From: Hymenobacter gummosus
GTDB lineage: Bacteria > Bacteroidota > Bacteroidia > Cytophagales > Hymenobacteraceae
DNA length: 64,000 nt
Reading direction: 5' to 3'
NCBI RefSeq assembly: GCF_003970915.1
Contig: NZ_RXOF01000006.1
Coordinates: 186,001 to 250,000, forward strand
The position numbers and the translations under genes are program-made. The notes beneath the pieces are model-generated. The model saw only the letters and a list, made by a program, of their open reading frames with translations, was not told where the DNA came from and did not search any database. Shown here piece after piece: positions 44,165 to 52,865 of this stretch (position 1 is its first letter; each line of letters starts with the position of its first letter).

Positions 44165-44194
44165 CGCTACACTCACTCACTCACTCACCACCGT

Positions 44195-44229
44195 AAAACC
44201 CGTCCTGCTACCGGCAGGGCGGGTTTTTT
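44195..44229 (+). terminator. Second terminator after the M43 genes
   Basis: AAAACCCGTCCTGC pairs with GCAGGGCGGGTTTT around a short loop, followed by more T. It completes a double terminator before sixA. Confidence 0.8.
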
Positions 44230-44308
44230 CGTTGGTACCGGTCGAGGTGGATAACTATTTTGGGGGCACCCCAGTAAAGAAGCGCGCGACTCCAAGCCCC
44301 CTCCCCCA

Positions 44309-44806
44309 ATGAAAATCCTGTACCTGATGCGCCACGCCAAGTCGAGCTGGAACTTCGACGGCCTGAGCGACCAAGAACGGCCCCTGAACAACCGCGGCCG
44401 CACCGACGCGCCCCAGATGGGCCAGGCCCTGGCCGAGCGTAATATTCAGCTGGATTTGCTGGTGAGCAGCCCGGCCGTGCGTGCCCTGAGCACGGCGGCC
44501 CTGGTAGCCAAGGAAATGGGCTACCCGCCCGAGCGCATTCAGGTAGTCGACGGCATCTACGAGGCCGACCTCGACCGGCTGGTCGACGTCGTGCACGGGC
44601 TGCCCGACGAGGCCGGCTCGGTGCTGCTGGTGGGCCACAACCCCACCATAACCGACACCGTCAACGCCCTCTCGCCGAGCCTGATCAACGAAATGAGCAC
44701 CGCCGCCGTGGTGTGCCTGCATTTCCAGGCCAACAGCTGGGCCGAAGTCAGCCGCCAAAACGCCGAGCTGTACTTCGTCGACTCGCCGAAGAACCACGAG
44801 GACTAA
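44309..44806 (+). CDS. sixA: SixA-type histidine phosphatase
   Basis: 165 residues. A phosphohistidine phosphatase of the histidine-phosphatase superfamily: the phospho-accepting RHAKSSW (His9) and second His in VLLVGHNPT. The short form without inserts is the SixA branch, which removes phosphate from His of HPt domains or other targets. It is followed, after the family B repeat, by ppk1. SixA-like genes often sit near polyphosphate genes in Bacteroidota, though a functional tie is unproven. Confidence 0.9.
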   Translation: MKILYLMRHAKSSWNFDGLSDQERPLNNRGRTDAPQMGQALAERNIQLDLLVSSPAVRALSTAALVAKEMGYPPERIQVVDGIYEADLDRLVDVVHGLPDEAGSVLLVGHNPTITDTVNALSPSLINEMSTAAVVCLHFQANSWAEVSRQNAELYFVDSPKNHED

Positions 44807-44807
44807 C

Positions 44808-44916
44808 GGTGAAATGGTGAGGTGGTGAAATAGTGAGTGTCGTTCTGCTTGCGCAAGCTGCGCGGTGCCGGCCTCCTGTACATCACCTCACCATTTCACC
44901 ACCTCACCATTTCACT
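44808..44916. repeat. Inverted repeat, family B copy 2
   Basis: Left arm 44808-44837 and right arm 44888-44916 are reverse complements over 29-30 bp with about two mismatches (unit GGTGAAATGGTGAGGTGGTG). It lies between two co-directional genes, starting 2 nt past the sixA stop and ending 5 nt before the ppk1 ATG. The spacer is 50 bp and has no hairpin like that at 29386. Confidence 0.9.
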
Positions 44917-44920
44917 ACAT

Positions 44921-47014
44921 ATGCCGCACGAAACCGCTACCACACCCCCGGCCCCGGAGCCGACGCTGCTGAACCGGGAGCAAAGCTGGCTGACTTTCAA
45001 CGCCCGGGTGCTGCAGGAAGCGCAGAGCCCCGAGGTACCGCTGCTGGAGCGGCTGAAGTTTCTGGCCATCTTCTCCTCCAACCTCGACGAGTACTTCAAG
45101 GTGCGCGTGGCCACGCTGCGCCGCCTGCAGAACCTCAAGCGCAAAACCCGCGAGAAGCTGGGCGAAGACCCCGCCACCCAGCTGCAGCAGGTGCTGGCCG
45201 AGGTAAGCCGGCAGCAGGAGCTGTTCGGCGACACCTTCCGCAACCACATCCTGCCCGAGCTGCGCCGCCAGCACATTCACCTCGTGTCGGAGCACGATTT
45301 GACCGGGGAGCAGCGCCGCTGGGTGCAGCAGTACTTCCGCGAGAAAGTGCAGGATCTGTTGTCGCCGATTGTCCTCGATGACAACCTGCACCACCTGTTC
45401 CTGAAGGACCAGACCACCTACCTGGTGCTCTACCTCACGGGGCACGTGAAGGGCAAAAAGGCCGAAGACGAGGAGCGCGTGCTGGTGATGGAGCTGCCCA
45501 CCAAGCGCCACGGCGGCCGTTTCGTGCAGCTGCCCGACCAAGGTTCGGAGCACTACGTGATGTTCCTCGACGACGTGGTGCGCTGCTGCGCCCAGGAGCT
45601 GTTTCCGAAGTACGAGCACCTGGACGTGAGCAGCATCAAAATCTCGCGCGACGCGGAGCTGGACATTCAGGAGGAGGTATCGGGCAATATGCTGGCCAAG
45701 ATTAAGAGCAGCCTGCAGAAGCGCGAAACCGGCTACCCGGCCCGCCTGCTCTACGACCCGGCCATGCCCAAACCGGCGCTGCGGGCGGTGATGCAGAAAA
45801 CCGGCATCGGCAAGGAGGAGCTGGTGGAGGGCAGCCGCTACCACAACTTCCGCGACTTTTTCGGCTTCCCGGGCTTCGGGCGCAAGGAGCTGCAGTACGC
45901 GCCGCAGAACGCCCTGCCCCACCCCTCGCTGCCGCGCAGCAAGGACGAGAGTATGCTGGCCGCCATCAGCCAGCGCGACCATCTGATCCATTACCCCTAC
46001 CAGTCGTTCGACTACGTGACGCGGCTGATCAAGGAAGCGGCCAAGGACCCGGCCGTAACCGAGGTGAGCATCACGCTGTACCGGGTGGCGGGTAAGAGCG
46101 AAGTGGCCAAGGCCCTGCTCAAAGCCGCCAAAAACGGCAAGCGCGTGACGGTGGTAGTGGAACTGAAAGCCCGCTTCGACGAGGAATCCAACATCCGCTG
46201 GGCCGAGAAGCTGGAGCGGGCCGGCGCGGTGGTCATCTACGGGGTGCCCGAGCTGAAGGTGCACGCCAAGCTGCTGCTCGTCGCGCGGCAGGAAGAAGGG
46301 CAGCCGCGGCACTACGCCTACCTGAGCACCGGCAACTTCAACGAGGCCACCGCCCACGTGTACGCCGACCACGGCCTGTTTACGGCCGACGAGCGGCTGA
46401 CCACCGAAGTGGCCCGCATCTTCGACTTCTTCCGCTCCCGCGAGACGCCCGCGCCGTTTGGGCACCTGCTGGTGGCCCCCTTCGAGCTGCGCAACCGGCT
46501 GAACCACCTCATCGACGTGGAAATCGAGCACGCGCGGCTGGGGCAGGAGGCCTACATCATCCTGAAGCTGAACGCGCTGCAGGACGAGGGCATGGTACGC
46601 AAGCTCTACGAAGCCAGCCGGGCCGGCGTGCGGGTAGAGCTGCTGATCCGCGGCATCTCGTGCCTGATTCCGGGCGTGGCGGGGCAGAGCGAAAATATTC
46701 AGCAGCGCGGGCTGGTGGACCGCTACCTGGAGCACGCCCGGGTGTACGTGTTTGGCAACGGCGGGCAGGAGCGCGTGTACGTGGCCTCCGCCGACTGGAT
46801 GGCCCGCAACCTGGACCGCCGCGTGGAAGTGGCCTTCCCGCTCTACGACGCGGACGTGCGCCGCGAGGTGCGCCACCTGCTCGACTTGCAGCGGCAGGAC
46901 AACCAGAAGTCCCGCGACTGGCAAAACCAGTACCTGCGCGACGGCGCCGACGACAAGCCCGTGCGCGCCCAGCAGGCCACCTACGAGTACCTGCGCAAGA
47001 AGCGGCGGAAGTAG
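44921..47014 (+). CDS. ppk1: Polyphosphate kinase 1
   Basis: 697 residues, normal length. It transfers phosphate from ATP to polyphosphate, reversibly, at the membrane or in the cytoplasm. The N-domain opens LLNREQSWLTFNARVLQEA with FLAIFSSNLDEYFKVRV, the mark of Ppk1. The two catalytic His are His448 (in ELKVHAKLLLVAR) and His605 (in YLEHARVYVFGNG). YAYLSTGNFNEATAHVYADH and ASADWMARNLDRRVEV also fit. The start is ATG at MPHETATTPP, directly after the right repeat arm. Ends in an inverted-repeat element. Confidence 0.96.
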   Translation: MPHETATTPPAPEPTLLNREQSWLTFNARVLQEAQSPEVPLLERLKFLAIFSSNLDEYFKVRVATLRRLQNLKRKTREKLGEDPATQLQQVLAEVSRQQELFGDTFRNHILPELRRQHIHLVSEHDLTGEQRRWVQQYFREKVQDLLSPIVLDDNLHHLFLKDQTTYLVLYLTGHVKGKKAEDEERVLVMELPTKRHGGRFVQLPDQGSEHYVMFLDDVVRCCAQELFPKYEHLDVSSIKISRDAELDIQEEVSGNMLAKIKSSLQKRETGYPARLLYDPAMPKPALRAVMQKTGIGKEELVEGSRYHNFRDFFGFPGFGRKELQYAPQNALPHPSLPRSKDESMLAAISQRDHLIHYPYQSFDYVTRLIKEAAKDPAVTEVSITLYRVAGKSEVAKALLKAAKNGKRVTVVVELKARFDEESNIRWAEKLERAGAVVIYGVPELKVHAKLLLVARQEEGQPRHYAYLSTGNFNEATAHVYADHGLFTADERLTTEVARIFDFFRSRETPAPFGHLLVAPFELRNRLNHLIDVEIEHARLGQEAYIILKLNALQDEGMVRKLYEASRAGVRVELLIRGISCLIPGVAGQSENIQQRGLVDRYLEHARVYVFGNGGQERVYVASADWMARNLDRRVEVAFPLYDADVRREVRHLLDLQRQDNQKSRDWQNQYLRDGADDKPVRAQQATYEYLRKKRRK

Positions 47015-47265
47015 GGGGCCTCACCCCCCGCCCCCTCTCCCGTGGAGAGGGGGAGCCTGGAGTCAGCAATGACGCGGGCAGCTTCGGCTAGCGCCTCCGC
47101 TGCCCGCCGCGGAGGCACTAGCCAAATAAGCGTAAATTATTCTCTGGCGGTAAGCAGCGCGGAAACAAAAAGCGGGAGCCATGAGCCTATGCTTATCGCT
47201 CCCGCTGTCGTTGCTGACTCCAGGCTCCCCCTCTCCACGGGAGAGGGGCGGGGGGTGAGGCCCCT
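47014..47265. repeat. Inverted repeat with ~58-bp arms between ppk1 and a convergent gene
   Basis: Left arm 47014-47071 and right arm 47208-47265 are near-perfect reverse complements (outer GGGGCCTCACCCCCCGCCCC, inner CCTGGAGTCAGCAA). Two smaller hairpins lie inside (GCCTCCGC...GCGGAGGC near 47093-47116 and AGCGGGAGC...GCTCCCGCT near 47171-47206). The left arm touches the ppk1 stop and the right arm the end of the DUF6268 gene. Confidence 0.92.
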
Positions 47266-48406
47266 ACTGGCTGGCCGTTTTCTTCAAAAACTTGCGCGGG
47301 GGCACCAGGAACACCTCCACGCTGGCGTAAGGGGCGCCGCCCAGGGTGTTGTCGATGATGCGGGGGCGGGGGCTGCCGCGGAACAGGCTGAAGCCCTTGT
47401 TGCCGTCCTCGTCGAGGGCGTTGAAGGAGGCGTTGTAGCGGTAGCCGGCTTCGAGGCCGAACCAGATGAAGTCATAGATTTCCCGCTCCAGGCGCACCCG
47501 GGGCTTTAGTTCGGTCTGGCGCAGGATGAGGGTTTCCAGGCGGTTGTCGAGGGGCTGGCGCAGCTTGATGTTGTAGTTGTAGCCGTCGACGGTGTAGCCG
47601 GCGAAGAGCAGCGTGGCCGGCGACACGTTGTAGCGCACCGTCACGCGGGCCGGAAACAGCGACTCCACGCCCCAGTGCTTGTTCCAGGTGCGGTTGTACA
47701 GAATAACCGGGTAGATGCTCTGCCGCCCGAAGGTGTAGCCCAGCTGCCCGCCGATGCCCCAGGCAAAGCTTGGGCTGCGCTTCCAGCCGTAGATAAACTC
47801 GGCCGACATCTTCAGGTAGTCCTTGGGCGCCGACAGCTCCCCGGAGGTGTAGTCGCCGTTCAGCTCGCCCTTCACCCGGGCAATGTACCAGTGCACGTTG
47901 TCGATGGGGCGGATGGCGGCCAGCTGCGCGCCGAGCACCTTGAGGCCCTTGTCTTCGAGGTTACGATAGAAGTTGGAGGCGTTGGGGTCCTTGAATTGAA
48001 ACTCCTCCCGGTCGTAGTTCAGGCCCAGAATGAGCTTGAGGTGGGGGTGGTTGATCAGCGGGGCATAGGCCTTGATAAAGGCCCGGGCGTTCTTGGTGAC
48101 GGTGGTGCTGGCCTGGGCCTCCGGCTCCCGGTCCCGCAGCTTGGTGTCGATTTTGAAGTTGCCGAGCCGCTCGTAGTGAAACACCACGCCCTTGCTCGGG
48201 CCGCCACCGATAACTGAAGGCACGGCAAATTCCTGGCTCTGGCCCACCTGGTCGGCGGCGGCAGTGTCGGAGGGCAGCGGGGCGGGCGGCGGGTAGATGG
48301 GGCGGGTGGGCGGCTGGTCCTGGGCCTGGGCGGCCAGCGTCAGCAGGCTAATGGTACCGGCCAGCAAGGGGGCGCGGAAACGGGCGAAAGTAGAAGTGTT
48401 CGGCAT
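47264..48406 (-). CDS. DUF6268 outer-membrane beta-barrel protein
   Basis: 380 residues with a signal peptide ending LTLAAQAQ. After a Pro-rich stretch come alternating strands with aromatic girdles (VVFHYERLGNFKID, HLKLILGLNYDREEF, MSAEFIYGWKR, WGIGGQLGYTFG, VTVRYNVSPATLLFAGYTVDGYNY, DFIWFGLEAGYRYNASFNAL, ASVEVFLVPP), which is the layout of the DUF6268 barrel family. Function unknown. It is downstream of the phosphoesterase-barrel gene, same direction, but a terminator lies between them. Confidence 0.82.
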   Translation of the reverse strand: MPNTSTFARFRAPLLAGTISLLTLAAQAQDQPPTRPIYPPPAPLPSDTAAADQVGQSQEFAVPSVIGGGPSKGVVFHYERLGNFKIDTKLRDREPEAQASTTVTKNARAFIKAYAPLINHPHLKLILGLNYDREEFQFKDPNASNFYRNLEDKGLKVLGAQLAAIRPIDNVHWYIARVKGELNGDYTSGELSAPKDYLKMSAEFIYGWKRSPSFAWGIGGQLGYTFGRQSIYPVILYNRTWNKHWGVESLFPARVTVRYNVSPATLLFAGYTVDGYNYNIKLRQPLDNRLETLILRQTELKPRVRLEREIYDFIWFGLEAGYRYNASFNALDEDGNKGFSLFRGSPRPRIIDNTLGGAPYASVEVFLVPPRKFLKKTASQ

Positions 48407-48498
48407 GGCCGAAAAAGGTTCGGTGAGTGGATGCGGCAGGGCTGATGATGCCTAAACGTGAACGGGCCAAAAAGGCTACGCTCGGCCCCGTTACTATC

Positions 48499-48641
48499 GC
48501 GGATTCGTGGACAGCCGGCCTGTAGCGCGGGCTTTAGCCCGCGTCCGTCCGTGCCGCTCGAACATCACCCAACGGGGTCGTACAGGCGGACGCGGGCTCA
48601 AGCCCGCGCTACAGGCAGGGCGCACTGTTCATGAATCCGCT
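48499..48641. repeat. Inverted-repeat element with 30-bp inner arms and matching ends
   Basis: Inner arms 48518-48547 and 48587-48616 are reverse complements with one mismatch (GCCTGTAGCGCGGGCT... against its partner). The outer ends GCGGATTC (48499) and GAATCCGC (48633) also match. The core motif GTAGCGCG recurs in the element at 4426. Confidence 0.88.
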
Positions 48642-48674
48642 ATGCTTACCTCACGACGCCTTCCGCCCGGACGC

Positions 48675-48711
48675 AAAAAAGCGCGTGACACCAAGTGCCA
48701 CGCGCTTTTTT
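48675..48711 (-). terminator. Terminator of the phosphoesterase-barrel gene
   Basis: AAAAAAGCGCGTG pairs with CACGCGCTTTTTT perfectly at the ends, 26 nt past the stop codon at 48737. Confidence 0.88.
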
Positions 48712-48736
48712 CGGAGTTTACAGCCAGCTGCGGCCG

Positions 48737-51700
48737 TTAGAACAGGAAGTCGAAGCCCACGTTGATGAGCCGCTCCTCGCCCACGGTGTAGGTGGCATTG
48801 ATGACGGCCTGCTTGAGCACGTCGATCCAGATGCCGCCGCCGAGGCCGGTGTGGTAGGCCTTGAAGCCGGTTTCCACGTCTTGGGCGCTGTACACGCGGC
48901 CGGCGTCGGCCAGGCCCATGATGCCGAACTTGCCCGGCAGCAGGTAGGCGTTGAAGGTGAACAGCTGCACGCGCACCTCGGCGTTGGCGTAGGTCATGGC
49001 GCGGCCGGCGTAGCGGGTGCGGCGGTAGCCGCGCAGGTTGGTGGTGCCGCCCAGCGTGTTGGCCTGGTAGAAGCGGTAGTCGCCGATGTTGCGGGCGGCG
49101 CCCAGGCGGCCGGCCCAGGTGAGCTGGAAAGGGAAGTTCGGCGACACGTAGAAGCGCAGCTCCGAGGCTAGGCGGCCGTATTTGAGCTTCTCCCCGTTGA
49201 TCTGCGAGTTGTACTCGGCCGAGTTGTACCAGCGGATGCCGATGCGCGGGTTCTTGGGCGAGGAGCTGGCGTCGAGGTTCAGGTAGGCCCGGCCGCCGAG
49301 GTAGCGGTTCATGCCGAAATCGGAGGCGCGGATGCCGGTGGCGGCCCCGCTCACGCCGTTGCCGTCTTCGTCGAGGCCCTGGCGGATTTCGTTGCCAATG
49401 TCCTCGCGGCTGATCAGCCACTGGTCGTACTGCGGCCCGATACCGAACTTGAGGAAGCTGAACACGTCCGTTTCCAGCGTGGGCTGGAAGTTGAAGCGCG
49501 AGAAGCGGATGCGGTAGGCGTCGTTGATGACGCGGTTGCCCAGCGGGTTGCCGCCGGCCGAGTTCTTGGTCTTGTTCTCCGTGTCGTTGCCCTTGCCGAA
49601 GTAGTTGTAGAGCAGCTGCGGCCCGAACAGGCGCGAGTCGATGCGCAGGTCGTACTTGCCCAGCACGTCGGTGAATACGCCGGCGTAGCGGATGTTGTAG
49701 GCCTGCCGGGCCGGGGCGTAGTTGGCCACCAGCGTCTGCTCCGTGGCGAAAGGCTCGCGCCGGAAGCCGTAGGTGCGCAGCGTGCCGCCGCCGCCGATGA
49801 ACACGCCGTCGTCCACGTTGTAGCCGAAGAACACGGCCGGGCCGAAGTAGGGCAGCTTGTAGTCGCGCTTGTTGGTGCGCGAGGGGTAGTCGTACTCGCT
49901 CACCTCGGTGCCCGGCTCCAGGCGCAGGCGCGTTTCCTTGCCCGGCGTAATCACGTTGCCCGAGTCGGCGTCGTACACCTGCACCGAGTGCGGGCGCAGG
50001 AAGGAGCCGCCCTTGGTGGAGAGGTCCGTGATGGTGTCGCGGTCGATGCCGCCGATGATGCGCAGGCGGATGCTGCTAGGCTGGTCGCCGGTGACGCGGT
50101 AGGAGTCGTTGCCGGCGAAGCCGTAGAGGCGGATTTCCTTGGTCGTCTCGCCGTCGTAGGTCTGGTCCCAGAGGGTCTTGGAGGCCTTGCCCTCCTTGTT
50201 GACCTTCTTCACCAGCACGCGGGTCTTGTCGCCTTCGAGGCGCTGCACCACGAAGCGTTCCTGCTTGTCGCTGCCTTTTACCTCTACTTTCTGGGCTACC
50301 AGCTCGTAGTAGTCGGCGGCCAGCTCGGGCAGCAGGTCGCGGCGCTTCTTCAGCTTCTGGGCAATTTCGGCGCCGTGGAGCTTGTAAATCTGCTCCGGCC
50401 AGCGGGTGCGCAGCGCGTCGTCAATAACCTGGTCGGTGAGGCGCTTTTTCATGTCCTCGGCCGTTTTCACCCAGTCTTCCTTCGACACCTCGCCCAGGAA
50501 TACCCGGTCATTGCTCAGCGCCGTCAGGTTCAGGCCCTTCCAGTCGTCGTAGTCTTCGCCGAAGTTCTGGAAGTTGCGGATGGCCCATTTGCGGCGCGCC
50601 AGCCAGGGGAAGAACCCGTCGCCCTTGAAGAAGGCAATGTCGCGGTCTTCGGGCACGGCCGTGAAGGTCCGGTCGCCGTCCTCGTCCTTGCTTTCGGCCC
50701 AGCGCCACTGGTCCTCGTGCCGGTCCCAGTCGCCAATCCACATATCAAACAGGCGGGAGCGGACGAAGGCCTTGGGCCGGATGTGGTTGTCGTTGTCCTG
50801 GCGCATGCGCTCCAGCACGCGGTCGGTGCCCACCAGGTTCTTGGCGTTGCCCAACGATTCCACGTTGCTTTGGTCGTCCTTGGCGTCTTCCTCCAGCGCG
50901 GCGGGCGTGTCCTGGAAGCGGGCCAGGTACTGGCCCAGCAGCGGGTCGCGGGGAATGTAGCGCAACTCGGGGTTGGTGTGCAGAATGCCGGCGGCCGTAG
51001 CCAGCGGCGGCAGCACGATGGAGGCGTAGGGATGCTGGGCCGAAATCTGGTCCTGCAGAATGTCCTTGGCGGCCGTTTCGCGCAGGGCCTCGGGCAGCAC
51101 GGCCGAGGGGTCCTTATCGAGCCCGCGGATGGTGTAGTTGCGGCCCTCCTCGTTGCGCACTTTCAGCGAAGCCGTCTGCTTGCCCCCGCCGATTTTGTAG
51201 GGCTCCAGTCCGCCTTTCTCGGTGGCCAGGTCCAGCACCGGGAATTTCACCGGCGTGGCCCACTCAGCGCGGTAGTGCTTGCCAAAGAAGGCCTGGTGCA
51301 GGCCGCTGCGCTTGGCGTAGCGCGGGTTCACGGCCACCGTCACGGTAGAGTCCTTGAAGTTGGGGCGGCCTTTCAGGTCGATGTTGAAGGGGTCGGGGGC
51401 GGTGGTGGCGTCGCCGGCCTGGGCCTGCTTGGCGTAGAGCGAGTGGCGGAACACCAGCCGACCCGTCTCGCCCTGTTCGTTCGGAATCCAGTATTCCAGC
51501 CACACTTCGCCGTTGTTGTAGTAGTTCACCCGGGCCCAGCCCTTCTCCTTGTCCGAGAACAGGGCGTCCCCGTCGCGGCCCACGCGCACGTGCTGGGTTT
51601 TGCAGCCCGAGCCCGACACGATGTGGTGCAGGTCTTCCACCTTGAAATACTGCAGGTTGTGCTCGTGGCCGGCGGCGTAGATGGTATTCGGGTACTTGGC

Positions 51701-52669
51701 GAAGATGTCCATCAGCCCCTTCTTGTACTGCTGGTACAGGGGGTGCGGAATGTCCTGGGAAATGCCGCCGTACTTGCGCGCAAACGGGTACACCGAGCCG
51801 ATAATCGGGAACGGGATGAAGGCGTACTTGTAGACGATGCTGAGCGGAAACAGGTGGTCGGCCAGGGTGAAGTAGCCGCCGTGGATGCCGTCGGAGAAGA
51901 TGGGGTGGTGGGCTACCACGATGACGTTCTTGTTGCGGTGCTTGGCCATCAAATCCTCCAGCTGCACGAAGAAGTCGGCCTCGTTGGCTACGCCGCAGCC
52001 GCTGTTGGCCCCGTAGGGCCGCTCCTGGCCTTGCAAGAACCACTGCGAGTTGATGGCAATGATGGCCAGGTTGTCCTGCACCAGGATTTCGTAGGGGCCG
52101 GGGCAGCCGTTGGCCGGCACGTAGAAGGGGCCGGTCTTGGCGAAGGCGGCCGAGTCGCGGTTCATGTACTCCTCGCTGAACACCTGGGCCCGAATCACCT
52201 GGTCGAGCCCGCCGCGCAGGCCCTGCTTCCAGTCGTGGTTGCCCGGAATCATGTACTTCTCGCCCTTGTAGCCGCGCAGCACGTTGATCTGGTCCACCAG
52301 GCGCTCCTCGGACACCTTGCGGTCCAGGGCCCCGACGGGCGGCAGGCCGTACTCGTAGATGTTGTCGCCGAGGTAGATGGTGGTGCTCCGTTCGCCTTCC
52401 TTCATAATCTGCCGGCGCAGGAAGTTCAACGACGGTTCGCCGCCCTGGGCCTGCGGGGCGGGCTTGCCCACGTCGCCGATGAGGAACACGGTGTAGCGCA
52501 GCTTGGAGCTGTCGGGCGGGGTGGTTTTTTCCCAGTCCTGGCCGATGCCGCGGTAATTGGGGCGTTCGGGGTGGGCGGTCTGGGTTTTGGTACCCTGGGC
52601 GTGGGCAGAAAGCCACGGTGCCAGGCTGCCGACCAGCATCAGGAAGCTAGTCAGAAGAAGTCGGCTCAT
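48737..52669 (-). CDS. Metallophosphoesterase fused to a surface-antigen/BamA-like barrel
   Basis: 1,310 residues with a signal peptide (MSRLLLTSFLMLVGSL). Residues about 55-400: calcineurin-like phosphoesterase with FLIGDVGK, YLGDNIYEYG, IPGNHDWK, VAHHPIFSDG and AAGHEHNLQY, i.e. the full metal set. Residues about 600-720: a segment with WIGDWDRHEDQW then VPEDRDIAFFKGDG, which recalls the catalytic loops of HipA/FAM20-type kinase folds (inference). Residues about 930-1310: a 16-strand-like omp85 barrel (NLRGYRRTRYAGRAM is the conserved late segment). Likely an outer-membrane protein with a periplasmic or surface phosphatase. The start follows the signal; the longer frame is a shadow. Confidence 0.85.
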   Translation of the reverse strand: MSRLLLTSFLMLVGSLAPWLSAHAQGTKTQTAHPERPNYRGIGQDWEKTTPPDSSKLRYTVFLIGDVGKPAPQAQGGEPSLNFLRRQIMKEGERSTTIYLGDNIYEYGLPPVGALDRKVSEERLVDQINVLRGYKGEKYMIPGNHDWKQGLRGGLDQVIRAQVFSEEYMNRDSAAFAKTGPFYVPANGCPGPYEILVQDNLAIIAINSQWFLQGQERPYGANSGCGVANEADFFVQLEDLMAKHRNKNVIVVAHHPIFSDGIHGGYFTLADHLFPLSIVYKYAFIPFPIIGSVYPFARKYGGISQDIPHPLYQQYKKGLMDIFAKYPNTIYAAGHEHNLQYFKVEDLHHIVSGSGCKTQHVRVGRDGDALFSDKEKGWARVNYYNNGEVWLEYWIPNEQGETGRLVFRHSLYAKQAQAGDATTAPDPFNIDLKGRPNFKDSTVTVAVNPRYAKRSGLHQAFFGKHYRAEWATPVKFPVLDLATEKGGLEPYKIGGGKQTASLKVRNEEGRNYTIRGLDKDPSAVLPEALRETAAKDILQDQISAQHPYASIVLPPLATAAGILHTNPELRYIPRDPLLGQYLARFQDTPAALEEDAKDDQSNVESLGNAKNLVGTDRVLERMRQDNDNHIRPKAFVRSRLFDMWIGDWDRHEDQWRWAESKDEDGDRTFTAVPEDRDIAFFKGDGFFPWLARRKWAIRNFQNFGEDYDDWKGLNLTALSNDRVFLGEVSKEDWVKTAEDMKKRLTDQVIDDALRTRWPEQIYKLHGAEIAQKLKKRRDLLPELAADYYELVAQKVEVKGSDKQERFVVQRLEGDKTRVLVKKVNKEGKASKTLWDQTYDGETTKEIRLYGFAGNDSYRVTGDQPSSIRLRIIGGIDRDTITDLSTKGGSFLRPHSVQVYDADSGNVITPGKETRLRLEPGTEVSEYDYPSRTNKRDYKLPYFGPAVFFGYNVDDGVFIGGGGTLRTYGFRREPFATEQTLVANYAPARQAYNIRYAGVFTDVLGKYDLRIDSRLFGPQLLYNYFGKGNDTENKTKNSAGGNPLGNRVINDAYRIRFSRFNFQPTLETDVFSFLKFGIGPQYDQWLISREDIGNEIRQGLDEDGNGVSGAATGIRASDFGMNRYLGGRAYLNLDASSSPKNPRIGIRWYNSAEYNSQINGEKLKYGRLASELRFYVSPNFPFQLTWAGRLGAARNIGDYRFYQANTLGGTTNLRGYRRTRYAGRAMTYANAEVRVQLFTFNAYLLPGKFGIMGLADAGRVYSAQDVETGFKAYHTGLGGGIWIDVLKQAVINATYTVGEERLINVGFDFLF

Positions 52670-52865
52670 AAAGCAGCGGAGAGGTGAGAGAAGGTGCGGT
52701 AAACGAAGCGCGCCGGCCAGCGGCGGCGGCTCGTCACTGCCCGATACGCAGGGTACGCCGCCCGCGTTGGGGCATCGGCCGCGGCAGTGCCAACCTGAAG
52801 GGCCAAGTTGCGTTGTAATCCCGTTGGCGCGGCCGTTGCCGCCCGCGCCTGCCTCCCCTTTCTCA

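Larger units (their letters stand above)
48407..48736. other. Intergenic region with a long inverted repeat and a terminator
   Basis: No gene seen. An inverted-repeat element lies at 48499-48641 and a terminator of the upstream minus-strand gene at 48675-48711. The remainder shows nothing. Confidence 0.7.
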
